Source: an uncultured Prevotella sp.
Lineage (GTDB): Bacteria; Bacteroidota; Bacteroidia; Bacteroidales; Bacteroidaceae
Assembly: GCA_947304695.1 (NCBI GenBank)
Contig: CAMZBS010000041.1
Location: forward strand, 1 to 17,653
Length of the DNA stretch: 17,653 nucleotides
Direction: 5' to 3'
The position numbers and the translations under genes were made by a program. Within the stretch, counting starts at the first letter, position 1. Each line of letters begins with the position of its first letter. Below the pieces are notes generated by a model. The model was not told the DNA's origin and did no database searches. It saw only the letters and a list, made by a program, of their open reading frames with translations. Shown piece after piece: positions 1 through 6,638 of this stretch.

Positions 1-1484
1 CCGATGGTGAGATACTGGCGGTTGATGTTGATGTAGCCGGCATCGAACAGTGGCAGCATGCCGTGGGCCTGCAGTTCCTTCAGGTTCTCGTTGTAGGCCA
101 GCTGTACCTTGTGGCACAGGTCGATCACTTCGCCCAGATATTCCAGATAGTTCAGGTTGTGGTTCACGGCATACTGGATGCAGCGGTTCAGGTTGATGGT
201 CAGCACCGACTTTGAACCCGTCGAGACACCGCCTGCTCCCAGCGTGTAGCTGAAGCCGTTGTCGGTAATCTCGTTGCGCAGTCGGCAGCACGAGCTGAGC
301 GAGTCGGCGTTGTCGCTCATGTAGGTGAAGAACGAGTGGCCTTCGGCATACATCTCAGCCGTGAACTCGCCCCATTCCTTGTCCTTGCACTCTCCGTTCT
401 CGTCGACCAGCAGTGCCATGGTCTCTACGGGAAAGGTGAGCAACGTCTTCGTGCGCTCCTTGTTGAACCACTTCATGAAGCGTTTCTGCAGCCAGCTGAG
501 TCCGTCCCAGTCTGGCTTCGAGCCGTCGGGGAAGTAGAACTCGCCGAAGATGCTCTCGAAGTAGAAGCGGTCGTAGTAGGCCACGTTCCAGAACACGGCC
601 TGGTAGTTGCGTGCGCCGGTGGGCTGGTTCAGCGTGTAGACAATCTGCTCGAAGTAGTCGGTGATGATCTTGTCGATGGTGCGCTTCTTGAGCGACAGGT
701 CGGCCTGCTCGTCGGCCCGTTTCCAGTAGTCCAGGCCGTACTCCTTGCCGATGAAGTAGTTCATGTACATCAGGAACTCCGGCGTGGCGCAGGCACCGCT
801 GAGCATCGACGAGACCATGAACACCATGTTGACGAAGCCGCCTGCAAACGATTTCAGGTTCGTCGGGGCCGTTGAGTTGCCGCCGATGGCTAGTGTGCCG
901 CCGATGAGCCAGGGGTACATCGTGATGGAGGCGCAGTAGTTGGCCAGCGAAGTCTCGTCGTTCTTATATATAAAATGGTGTGTCAGTTTGTCGATGTATT
1001 CATCGGCCAGCTGCTTGCCGTACATCTTCTTGATGCGGTCGGTGAGCAGGCGGCGGTTCAGGCGGATGAAGTTCGACTTCGGCAACTCGCCTATCAGCGT
1101 GGCAATGTTCTTGTGCTCCACGTTGGCATTGGCGTCGTACTTCGATCCTGTGGCGGCGTTCACCGATTCCATGTATTCCGACAGGAACGTCATCTTCTCC
1201 AGTGTCTCGCGGTCTTCGGTGTGCTGTTGGCGATAGAGGATGAACGACTTGGCCACCCGGTAGAATCCCTCTCTCATCAGGGCCTCTTCCACCTGGTTCT
1301 GGATGTCCTCCACCTTGATGTCGTCGTGCATGTTCAGGTGGCTCAGAATCTTCGAGATGGTGCCAAGGTCTGTGGGTTCGTCCACGCTTTCAAATGCCTT
1401 GACGATGGCATTCATAATCTTGTCTAATGAGAAGCGGTCTTTCGATCCGTCTCTTTGTGTGATGGTAAAATTTTTGATTTCCAT
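1..1484 (-). CDS. nrdD: Anaerobic ribonucleoside-triphosphate reductase, N-terminal two thirds (partial)
   Basis: Oxygen-sensitive class III ribonucleotide reductase, which makes dNTPs from NTPs in the cytoplasm using a glycyl radical installed by NrdG. The gene starts at ATG 1482-1484 (protein MEIKNFTITQRDGS...) and is open through the left edge, giving about 494 codons of a protein usually near 700-750. The first ~95 residues look like an ATP-cone allosteric domain. They are followed by recognisable NrdD core sequence such as YCASITMYPWLIGG, LSGACATPEF and LNQPTGARNYQAVFWN. SSCCRLR places two adjacent cysteines at about 399-400, a region that carries an active-site cysteine in this family. 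The glycyl-radical loop and the C-terminal zinc site lie outside the window, so an intact gene cannot be confirmed. nrdG would be expected further left. Identification is by recalled family sequence and is strong. Confidence 0.95.
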   Translation of the reverse strand, partial: MEIKNFTITQRDGSKDRFSLDKIMNAIVKAFESVDEPTDLGTISKILSHLNMHDDIKVEDIQNQVEEALMREGFYRVAKSFILYRQQHTEDRETLEKMTFLSEYMESVNAATGSKYDANANVEHKNIATLIGELPKSNFIRLNRRLLTDRIKKMYGKQLADEYIDKLTHHFIYKNDETSLANYCASITMYPWLIGGTLAIGGNSTAPTNLKSFAGGFVNMVFMVSSMLSGACATPEFLMYMNYFIGKEYGLDYWKRADEQADLSLKKRTIDKIITDYFEQIVYTLNQPTGARNYQAVFWNVAYYDRFYFESIFGEFYFPDGSKPDWDGLSWLQKRFMKWFNKERTKTLLTFPVETMALLVDENGECKDKEWGEFTAEMYAEGHSFFTYMSDNADSLSSCCRLRNEITDNGFSYTLGAGGVSTGSKSVLTINLNRCIQYAVNHNLNYLEYLGEVIDLCHKVQLAYNENLKELQAHGMLPLFDAGYININRQYLTI

Positions 1485-1602
1485 TTCGGTTATTGTTGTT
1501 CTTTTCGTTTGCTTCGTTGCTTTGTCGGGTTTCCTGTTTTGGAAAACTTTTTAGGTTTCTGTTTTTGGAAAGTTATCCGTTTCGGAAAATCGAAATCGAT
1601 TG
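1485..1602 (-). other. Probable nrdD 5' leader with iterated TTTC/GAAA dyads
   Basis: AT-rich non-coding stretch between the nrdD start codon and its promoter-like box, so probably a leader of about 100 bases. It contains three short inverted repeats of the form TTTC...GAAA: 1530-1545 (TTTCC, 6-base loop, GGAAA), 1556-1571 (TTTC, 8-base loop, GAAA) and 1580-1588 (TTTCGGAAA). The first two sit in near-direct repeats at 1528-1549 and 1554-1574. No NrdR-type box was seen. The function is unknown; the dyads could be weak hairpins or protein sites, or could simply reflect AT-rich sequence. Confidence 0.35.
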
Positions 1603-1610
1603 CAAAGATA
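1603..1610 (-). promoter_or_regulatory. Bacteroidetes -7 box, candidate nrdD promoter
   Basis: Read on the minus strand this is TATCTTTG followed by C, an exact match to the Bacteroidetes TAnnTTTG element recognised by the primary sigma factor. It lies about 118 bases upstream of the nrdD ATG. No convincing -33 TTG element was found at the usual distance. The assignment rests on motif and position only. Confidence 0.5.
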
Positions 1611-1738
1611 CAATAATTTGCTGAACCGTCCTACTTTTTATCTGTTTTTAACACATGATTTTCCCGACTTTTTTCATCTGCCTCTTTTCGCTTGTCTTCT
1701 CTCTTGCTTTATTCTTTGTTTTGTAATCGTTTGATTTC

Positions 1739-1754
1739 CAGTTGGTTGCAACTG
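1739..1754. repeat. Small inverted repeat overlapping the first 22-bp unit
   Basis: CAGTTG (1739-1744), a 4-base loop GTTG, then CAACTG (1749-1754) form a perfect 6-bp hairpin or dyad. It leads into the 22-bp array and shares the CAACTG half with its first unit. It may be a degenerate edge copy of the same palindromic element. The function is unknown. Confidence 0.5.
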
Positions 1755-1839
1755 AGGCTCAGACGCACTGCAACTGAGGCTTAGTTTTGGTGCAACCGAG
1801 GCTCAGTTCTGTCACAACCGAGGCTCAGTTGCCGTGCAA
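1746..1839. repeat. 22-bp degenerate tandem repeat, four units plus a partial fifth
   Basis: Four copies of a 16-bp core, consensus TGCAACYGAGGCTYAG, recur at an exact 22-bp period: the cores are at 1747-1762, 1769-1784, 1791-1806 and 1813-1828. Each is followed by 6 variable bases (ACGCAC, TTTTGG, TTCTGT, TTGCCG). A truncated fifth copy (TGCAA) begins in register at 1835. The fourth core begins CACAACC instead of TGCAACC. Each core is a quasi-palindrome about a central G (CTGAG-G-CTCAG in unit 1; CAACCGAG-G-CTCAGTTG with one mismatch at 1815-1831). The period is close to two DNA turns, so the cores would lie on one face of the helix. The array ends about 50 bases upstream of the kdsB promoter box. 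It is not a CRISPR: the spacers are only 6 bases. Confidence 0.9.
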
Positions 1840-1884
1840 TGAAAATTGTGGTCGGAAAATGATGGGATTTCGGCAGGAAATTAG

Positions 1885-1892
1885 TAACTTTG
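1885..1892 (+). promoter_or_regulatory. Bacteroidetes -7 box, candidate kdsB promoter
   Basis: TAACTTTG followed by C matches the TAnnTTTG consensus exactly and lies 37 bases upstream of the kdsB ATG, predicting a leader of roughly 25-30 bases. A clear -33 element is not visible. The 22-bp repeat array lies just upstream, where an activator or repressor could act. Confidence 0.55.
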
Positions 1893-1929
1893 CGCTCACA
1901 AAAAATATAATTTCTAACAGACAGACAAC

Positions 1930-2673
1930 ATGAAATTCATTGCAATCATTCCTGCGCGCTATGCATCGACGCGCTTTCCTGGCAAGCCGCTGGCCGTGCT
2001 GGGCGGTAAGACCGTCATTCAGAGAGTCTACGAACAGGCACGCATTGCCGTGGGCGAGGCCTGGGTGGCCACCGACGACGAGCGCATCTTCATGGCCGTT
2101 GAGCAGTTTGGCGGACGTGCTGTGATGACTGGCGACCAGCACCGCAGCGGTACTGACCGTATTGCCGAAGCAGCCCGAAAGCTGGGCACCACGGCCGACG
2201 TGATTATCAATATCCAGGGCGATGAGCCTTTCATCCAGAAGAGTCAGTTGCAGACGGTCATGGGGCTTTTCGACGATGCGAAGACCCAGATAGCCACCTT
2301 GGGCAAGCCCTTTGAGAGCATGGAGGCTGTAGAGAACCCCAACTCGCCCAAGATTGTGTGCGATGTCAACGGCTACGCCATGTACTTCAGCCGTTCCGTC
2401 ATTCCCTTTGTGCGTGGCAAAGAGCGGCAGCAGTGGCTCGGCGAGTTCCCCTTCCTGAAGCACATCGGCCTCTATGCCTACCGTCGTGAGGTGTTGGCAG
2501 AAATCACAAAACTGCCCCAGAGCCCTCTCGAACTGGCCGAGAGCCTGGAGCAGTTGCGCTGGTTGCAGAACGGCTATCGCATCAAGGTGGGCCTCACCGA
2601 TGTAGAGACCGTGGGCATCGATACGCCCGATGACCTCCAGCGAGCCGAGGAATTCTTAGTTCAAAACGCTTAA
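1930..2673 (+). CDS. kdsB: 3-deoxy-manno-octulosonate cytidylyltransferase (CMP-KDO synthetase)
   Basis: Activates KDO with CTP to give CMP-KDO and pyrophosphate, the donor for the KDO residues that link lipid A to core in lipopolysaccharide. It acts in the cytoplasm. The 247-residue protein matches the usual family length of about 250. The N-terminus carries the nucleotide-binding signature IIPARYASTRFPGKPL (about 6-21). NIQGDEPF (about 96-103) carries the metal-binding aspartate, and the C-terminus has VETVGIDTPDDL, typical of KdsB. The ATG at 1930 is preceded by a TAnnTTTG box but no clear Shine-Dalgarno sequence. The gene stands alone. Its TAA stop (2671-2673) overlaps the stop of the convergent co-chaperone gene. 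Nothing looks damaged. Confidence 0.97.
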   Translation: MKFIAIIPARYASTRFPGKPLAVLGGKTVIQRVYEQARIAVGEAWVATDDERIFMAVEQFGGRAVMTGDQHRSGTDRIAEAARKLGTTADVIINIQGDEPFIQKSQLQTVMGLFDDAKTQIATLGKPFESMEAVENPNSPKIVCDVNGYAMYFSRSVIPFVRGKERQQWLGEFPFLKHIGLYAYRREVLAEITKLPQSPLELAESLEQLRWLQNGYRIKVGLTDVETVGIDTPDDLQRAEEFLVQNA

Positions 2674-3317
2674 CTTCGTCTCATTTCCTCCAACAGCTGT
2701 CGCTGACGGTCTGACAGAGTGGCAGGCAGCGTCACGTTGTAGGTAATGATCAGGTCGGTGCCTCCGTGGCCTTTGCCGCGCAGACGCACCTTTGTGCCGG
2801 GCTGTGTGCCCGGCTTTACTTTGAGTTTCAGTTTCTGACCGTCGCGCAGCGTGATCATCACGTCGCCGCCCAGCAGTGCCGTGTACATGTCAATGCTTAC
2901 CGAAGCCTGCGTGTCCTGAGGGGCCTGCTGCTGACGGCCGAAGCCGCTGAAGCCCCCTGCACCGCCGTGGCCGAACAGGTTCTCGAAGAACGAGCTGAAG
3001 CCGCCTCCGCCCTTGAACGAACTGAAGTCGAAGCCCTCAAACGGCGAACCGCCGCCTGCATAGCCTCCGCCCTGGCCGCCAAAGGCTTCTGCCTGCTGCC
3101 ACTGCTCTCCGTACTGGTCATACTTGCGGCGCTTCTCCGGGTCGCCAATCACGTCGTAGGCTTCGTTCAGAGCCTGGAACTTCGCCTTTGCCTTCGGGTC
3201 GTCAGGGTGCAGGTCGGGATGGAATTGCTTTGCCCTTTTCAGGTAAGCCTTCTTCACGTCCTTCTGCGGAATGTCCTTGCTGACACCCAGAATCTTGTAG
3301 TAGTCAATGAATGCCAT
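2670..3317 (-). CDS. Short DnaJ/CbpA-like co-chaperone with a single C-terminal domain
   Basis: J-domain protein expected to stimulate the ATPase of DnaK and deliver clients in the cytoplasm. The 215-residue protein begins with a J domain (about 4-70) whose HPD triad is at 33-35. A Gly/Phe-rich linker follows (about 75-128, many GGG and FGG segments). There is no CxxCxGxG zinc finger, so it is type II (CbpA-like). The C-terminal part (about 135-212, with LLGGDVMITLRDG, VKPGTQPGTKVRLRGKG and ITYNVTLPATLSDRQ) aligns by eye with the second CbpA beta domain only; the first is missing. CbpA is near 300 residues. I chose the ATG at 3315-3317 because AGGAGG (plus-strand CCTCCT at 3325-3330) lies at good spacing; an upstream in-frame extension would read through this site. 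It diverges from the nucleotidase gene and converges with kdsB. Confidence 0.9.
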   Translation of the reverse strand: MAFIDYYKILGVSKDIPQKDVKKAYLKRAKQFHPDLHPDDPKAKAKFQALNEAYDVIGDPEKRRKYDQYGEQWQQAEAFGGQGGGYAGGGSPFEGFDFSSFKGGGGFSSFFENLFGHGGAGGFSGFGRQQQAPQDTQASVSIDMYTALLGGDVMITLRDGQKLKLKVKPGTQPGTKVRLRGKGHGGTDLIITYNVTLPATLSDRQRQLLEEMRRS

Positions 3318-3324
3318 AATCTTG

Positions 3325-3330
3325 CCTCCT
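3325..3330 (-). promoter_or_regulatory. Strong ribosome binding site of the co-chaperone gene
   Basis: Minus-strand AGGAGG, 7 bases before the ATG at 3317. It decides the start of this gene. It also stands out, because most other genes in the window lack a recognisable Shine-Dalgarno sequence, as is common in Bacteroidetes. Confidence 0.75.
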
Positions 3331-3393
3331 TTTCTTTTTTGAGTGTTACAGCAATTTTTATGCCGAAATGATGGCTGCAACGAAAAAAATGTG

Positions 3394-3401
3394 TATTTTT
3401 G
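3394..3401 (+). promoter_or_regulatory. Bacteroidetes -7 box, candidate nucleotidase promoter
   Basis: TATTTTTG followed by C matches TAnnTTTG exactly and lies 28 bases upstream of the chosen ATG at 3429. It overlaps a possible upstream TTG start at 3399, which argues that translation begins at 3429. No convincing -33 element was seen. Confidence 0.5.
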
Positions 3402-3428
3402 CAGACGATTAACAAAATCATTACTGAA

Positions 3429-5171
3429 ATGAAACACCTACTGACCACCGTCCTGACAGCCTTCTGTCTGGCGCTTTCGCATCCTGTTATGGCCCAAACC
3501 AAAACCGTCCGGCTGAAGGTCGTCGAGACCAGCGACGTCCACGGTCGTTTCTTTCCATACGACTTCATTGAGCGTACTCCCCTGAAGGGCACCCTGGCCC
3601 GTGTCAACACCTACGTGGAGCGTCAGCGCCGTGAGTGGGGCGACCGCCTGCTGCTCATCGACAATGGCGACATCCTGCAGGGGCAGCCCTGCGTCTACTG
3701 GAGCAACTACGTCATGCCCGAAGACCCCAACCTGGGAGCCTCCATCGTCAACTACATGCGCTACGATGCCGAGACCGTGGGCAACCACGACATAGAGACC
3801 GGCCATCCCGTCTACGACAAATGGATTCGCGAGGTGCGCTGTCCGCTGCTGGGTGCCAACATCGTCGACAAGCAGAGCCGCAAGCCCTACGTGGAACCTT
3901 ACGCCACCTTCGTGCGCGACGGCGTGAAGATAGCCGTGCTGGGCATGATCACCCCCACCATCTCCAGCTGGCTCACCGAGGAAGTCTATAAGGGCATGGA
4001 GTTCACCGAGATGGTCCAGTGTGCCAAGTACTGGGTCAGCTATATTAAAAAGGTGGAGCGTCCCGACCTCATCTTCGGCCTGTTCCACAGCGGTCTCGAC
4101 GGTGGCATCACGATGGATAGCGGACTGGAGGAGAACGCCACCCAGCGCGTGGCTCAGGAGGTTGATGGCTTCGATGTCATCTTCTTCGGCCACGACCATC
4201 AGGTTCACAACATCCGTCTGAAGAACCCCAAAGGCCGTGAAGTGCTGTGCATCGATCCTTCGTGCTATGCCAGGAACGTGGCCGAGGCCAACATCGAGCT
4301 CATCTTCCGCGACGGCAAACTGGTGAAGAAAGACATTCAGGGACAGATTGTTGATGTGAGCGACGAGCCTGTCGACCAGCGTCTGGTGGCCCACTTCCAG
4401 CCGCAGATAGACCAGATCACGGCCTACGTCGACCGCCGCATCGGCAGCTTTGCTACTGAGGCATCCACGCGCGACAGCTATTTCGGCCCTTCCGCCTTCA
4501 CCGACTTCATCCACCATCTGCAGCTCAGCATCTCCGGTGCCGACGTGTCGTTCAACGCCCCCTTGTCGTTCGACAGCCGCATCCCGGCAGGACCCGTCAC
4601 CGTGGCCGACATGTTCAAGCTCTACCGCTTCGAGAACCGCCTCTTTGTCCTCCGCATGACGGGCCGTGAGATACGCGGCCACCTTGAGATGAGCTATGAC
4701 CTGTGGGCCAACACCATGACCTCGCCCGACGACCACCTGCTGCTCATCAGCCCCAGTGCCCGTGGCGACCAGCAGCGCATGGGCTTCAAGAACTACACCT
4801 TCAATTTCGACTCTGCCTCCGGCATTGACTATGAGGTCGACGTTACCAAGCCCGCTGGTCAGAAGGTGCGCATCCTCCGCATGTCAAACGGCGAGCCTTT
4901 CGACGAGCATAAGACCTACCGTGTCGTCATGAACAGCTATCGCGGCAATGGCGGTGGCGAACTTCTCACCCGTGGTGCCGGCATCCACAAGGACTCCATC
5001 ACCTCCCGCATCATCTACCAGTCGCCCCTCGACCTCCGTTACTATCTCATGCAGGAAATTGAGCGTCGTGGCACCGTCACTCCCACGGCCGCAAGCAACT
5101 GGAAGTTCGTGCCCGAAGAGTGGACCAGGCCCGCTGCCCTACGCGACCGCAAACTCGTGTTTGGCGACTAA
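3429..5171 (+). CDS. Secreted 5'-nucleotidase/2',3'-cyclic phosphodiesterase-type metallophosphatase
   Basis: Exported enzyme of the UshA/5'-nucleotidase superfamily, expected to remove phosphate from nucleotides or related phosphoesters in the periplasm or at the cell surface. The 580-residue protein starts MKHLLTTVLTAFCLALSHPVMAQ, a classic signal peptide. The metallophosphatase domain (about 30-310) shows the metal ligand motifs SDVHG (D36, H38), NGD near 75, GNHD (N119, H120, D121), FHSG and GHDH (H255, H257). The C-terminal 5'-nucleotidase domain (about 345-545) has FGPSAFTDF and the substrate-loop-like RGNGGGELLTRG. All catalytic motifs are present and the length fits the family. I chose ATG 3429 over an in-frame TTG at 3399 because of the signal peptide and the promoter box. 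The exact substrate cannot be read from sequence; bacterial relatives act on NAD, AMP, UDP-sugars or cyclic nucleotides. It is probably monocistronic. Confidence 0.9.
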   Translation: MKHLLTTVLTAFCLALSHPVMAQTKTVRLKVVETSDVHGRFFPYDFIERTPLKGTLARVNTYVERQRREWGDRLLLIDNGDILQGQPCVYWSNYVMPEDPNLGASIVNYMRYDAETVGNHDIETGHPVYDKWIREVRCPLLGANIVDKQSRKPYVEPYATFVRDGVKIAVLGMITPTISSWLTEEVYKGMEFTEMVQCAKYWVSYIKKVERPDLIFGLFHSGLDGGITMDSGLEENATQRVAQEVDGFDVIFFGHDHQVHNIRLKNPKGREVLCIDPSCYARNVAEANIELIFRDGKLVKKDIQGQIVDVSDEPVDQRLVAHFQPQIDQITAYVDRRIGSFATEASTRDSYFGPSAFTDFIHHLQLSISGADVSFNAPLSFDSRIPAGPVTVADMFKLYRFENRLFVLRMTGREIRGHLEMSYDLWANTMTSPDDHLLLISPSARGDQQRMGFKNYTFNFDSASGIDYEVDVTKPAGQKVRILRMSNGEPFDEHKTYRVVMNSYRGNGGGELLTRGAGIHKDSITSRIIYQSPLDLRYYLMQEIERRGTVTPTAASNWKFVPEEWTRPAALRDRKLVFGD

Positions 5172-5305
5172 CCTTTTGGTCGTTATTCAGCAAGATTATA
5201 TGTGAGTACACTTGAGCCTTGGGCAGATGGTAGGTAATTGATGCCAACCAGCACCCAATTTTATAACTATTTGGAAATAAATAATGATGCACAAAATAGA
5301 AGAAC

Positions 5306-6550
5306 ATGAAGGAAATCATTTTATCAATCATCCTCGCCCTCGCAGCGCTAACAGCCGAGGCGCAAGTAGACCTCATCGGCTCTTGGACGGGCAAGCTTGA
5401 CTTGGGCGTTGCAAAACTGACGATAGTACTCCATCTGAAGCAGGCAAACGGCCGTGTGAATGTGACGATGGACAGTCCCGACCAGAGCGCTAACGGAATA
5501 CCGTGCGAGAAAGATTTCCTGTCATACGACTCGTTGGCGGTAAGCGTCAAAAGCATTAACGCTTCTTATAGTGGACGGCTGAAGGACGGCAAGATTGTTG
5601 GCACGTTCAAGCAGCGCGGCTTTTCGTTTCCGTTAGTGTTGACGAAGGGTGTGGAAGAACTAAAGCGACCGCAGAACCCGCAGTCGCCGTTCCCCTATGA
5701 GACTGAGGAAGTGACGTTCCGTAACGAGCGGGACAGTGCCATGCTGGCGGGAACACTTACATGGCCAGTAGGTTACAATCCTAAGTCGAGAAAGAAACCT
5801 CTCGTTGTCCTATTTGTTACGGGCAGCGGTCAGGAGAACCGCGACGAGGAAATATACGACCACAAACCTTTCCTCGTCATTGCCGACTATTTGGCACGCC
5901 AAGGCATCGCCTCATTGCGCTACGACGACCGCGCTACGGGAGCCTCCAAGGGCGGCGACGTGAGGAACGCCACGAGCGAGGACTTCGCCCGCGATGCCGC
6001 CGCCGGACTGGAATACCTGCGTAGCCGCAAAGCCTTTTCCATGGTCGGCATTATTGGCCACAGCGAGGGTGGTCTCATCGGTTTCCTGCTTGGTGCACAG
6101 GGAAAGACAGACTTCCTTGTCTCGCTGGCAGGCCCTGGTGTAAAGGGCGACACGCTTGCCGCATCACAGCAAAACCGCTTGTTAAAGATGTCAGAGTTGC
6201 CAGACACCGTAACGGCAGAACAAATTCGTCAAGATCCAAGAATCCAGAAGATTCGTTGGTATCAGTGGCTCTACAACTATGACCCGTCTGCCGACATCGC
6301 CGCCACGCGCTGCCCCGTCTTCGCCCTCAACGGCGACCGCGACTGGCAGGTCATTTCCTCGCTCAATCTTACTGCTATTGAACGCCTGTTGCCTAAGTCG
6401 AAGAATAACCTCACGAAAGAATATTCTGGGTTGAACCACCTCTTCCAGCACAGCACCACGGGGCAGCCCAATGAGTACCGACAGATAGAGGAAACCATAT
6501 CGCCCGAAGTGCTCAGCGACATCGCGGAGTGGATAAATGGGCTGAAATAA
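5306..6550 (+). CDS. Secreted alpha/beta-hydrolase with N-terminal beta-rich domain
   Basis: Exported serine hydrolase of the alpha/beta fold, probably an esterase or acyl hydrolase; the substrate is unknown. The 414-residue protein begins with a signal peptide (MKEIILSIILALAALTAEAQ). Residues about 22-112 are a beta-rich accessory region (IGSWTGKLDLG ... GTFKQRGFSFPLVL), seen in many Bacteroidetes hydrolases of this type. The hydrolase core has FVTGSGQENRDE near an oxyanion-hole position, SLRYDDRATGAS, the nucleophile elbow GHSEGG (S253), GDRDWQV (D346 as likely acid) and GLNHLFQ (H378). A complete triad is therefore visible. It follows the nucleotidase gene after 134 bases. That gap shows no clear terminator or exact TAnnTTTG box, so co-transcription is possible but unproven. 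It converges with the HTCS gene, and its codon use looks less C/G-biased than that of the nucleotidase gene. Confidence 0.88.
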   Translation: MKEIILSIILALAALTAEAQVDLIGSWTGKLDLGVAKLTIVLHLKQANGRVNVTMDSPDQSANGIPCEKDFLSYDSLAVSVKSINASYSGRLKDGKIVGTFKQRGFSFPLVLTKGVEELKRPQNPQSPFPYETEEVTFRNERDSAMLAGTLTWPVGYNPKSRKKPLVVLFVTGSGQENRDEEIYDHKPFLVIADYLARQGIASLRYDDRATGASKGGDVRNATSEDFARDAAAGLEYLRSRKAFSMVGIIGHSEGGLIGFLLGAQGKTDFLVSLAGPGVKGDTLAASQQNRLLKMSELPDTVTAEQIRQDPRIQKIRWYQWLYNYDPSADIAATRCPVFALNGDRDWQVISSLNLTAIERLLPKSKNNLTKEYSGLNHLFQHSTTGQPNEYRQIEETISPEVLSDIAEWINGLK

Positions 6551-6638
6551 TAGGTTGAACTACATCCCTTTTTTCTTCCTCGCCGTTGTCAATGCCCGTC
6601 ACGCACGACCAGTCGCTCTTCAGCTTATAGGTTCCATT
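6551..6638 (-). other. Convergent gap with a short coding-like stretch in frame after the HTCS stop
   Basis: 88 bases separate the hydrolase and HTCS stop codons. Read on the minus strand in the HTCS frame, the bases after its TAG stop stay open and look coding (NGTYKLKSDWSCVTGIDNGE, followed by EEEK). No start codon, database identity or ribosome site supports a gene. No hairpin terminator is evident, only a T-rich run near 6569-6576. It may be a gene remnant or chance. Confidence 0.25.

Noticed and set aside
336..1427. Plus-strand open frames at the left edge
   Set aside because: They are shadows of nrdD, which is clearly coding on the minus strand and open through the edge.
1746..1839. 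CRISPR array
   Set aside because: The repeats are 16-bp degenerate cores separated by only 6 bases; there are no spacer-length inserts and no cas genes.
1485..1929. NrdR box or a known riboswitch in the nrdD-kdsB gap
   Set aside because: No ACACnATATnGTGT-like pair and no recognisable riboswitch core was seen; only the dyads and the 22-bp array stand out.
3399..3428. Longer nucleotidase start at TTG 3399
   Set aside because: The start would overlap the TAnnTTTG promoter box and put 10 residues before a clean signal peptide that begins at ATG 3429.
3318..3437. N-terminal extension of the co-chaperone
   Set aside because: It would begin within the divergent nucleotidase gene and read through a strong AGGAGG site placed correctly for the ATG at 3317.
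3438..4736. 432-codon minus-strand open frame opposite the nucleotidase gene
   Set aside because: It mirrors a gene with complete catalytic motifs. Its Val/His/Asp/Gly-rich composition is typical of antisense to C-ending codons, and no domain is recognisable.
6551..6638. Bidirectional terminator between hydrolase and HTCS
   Set aside because: Only a T-run near 6569-6576 is present; no adequate GC stem precedes it on either strand.
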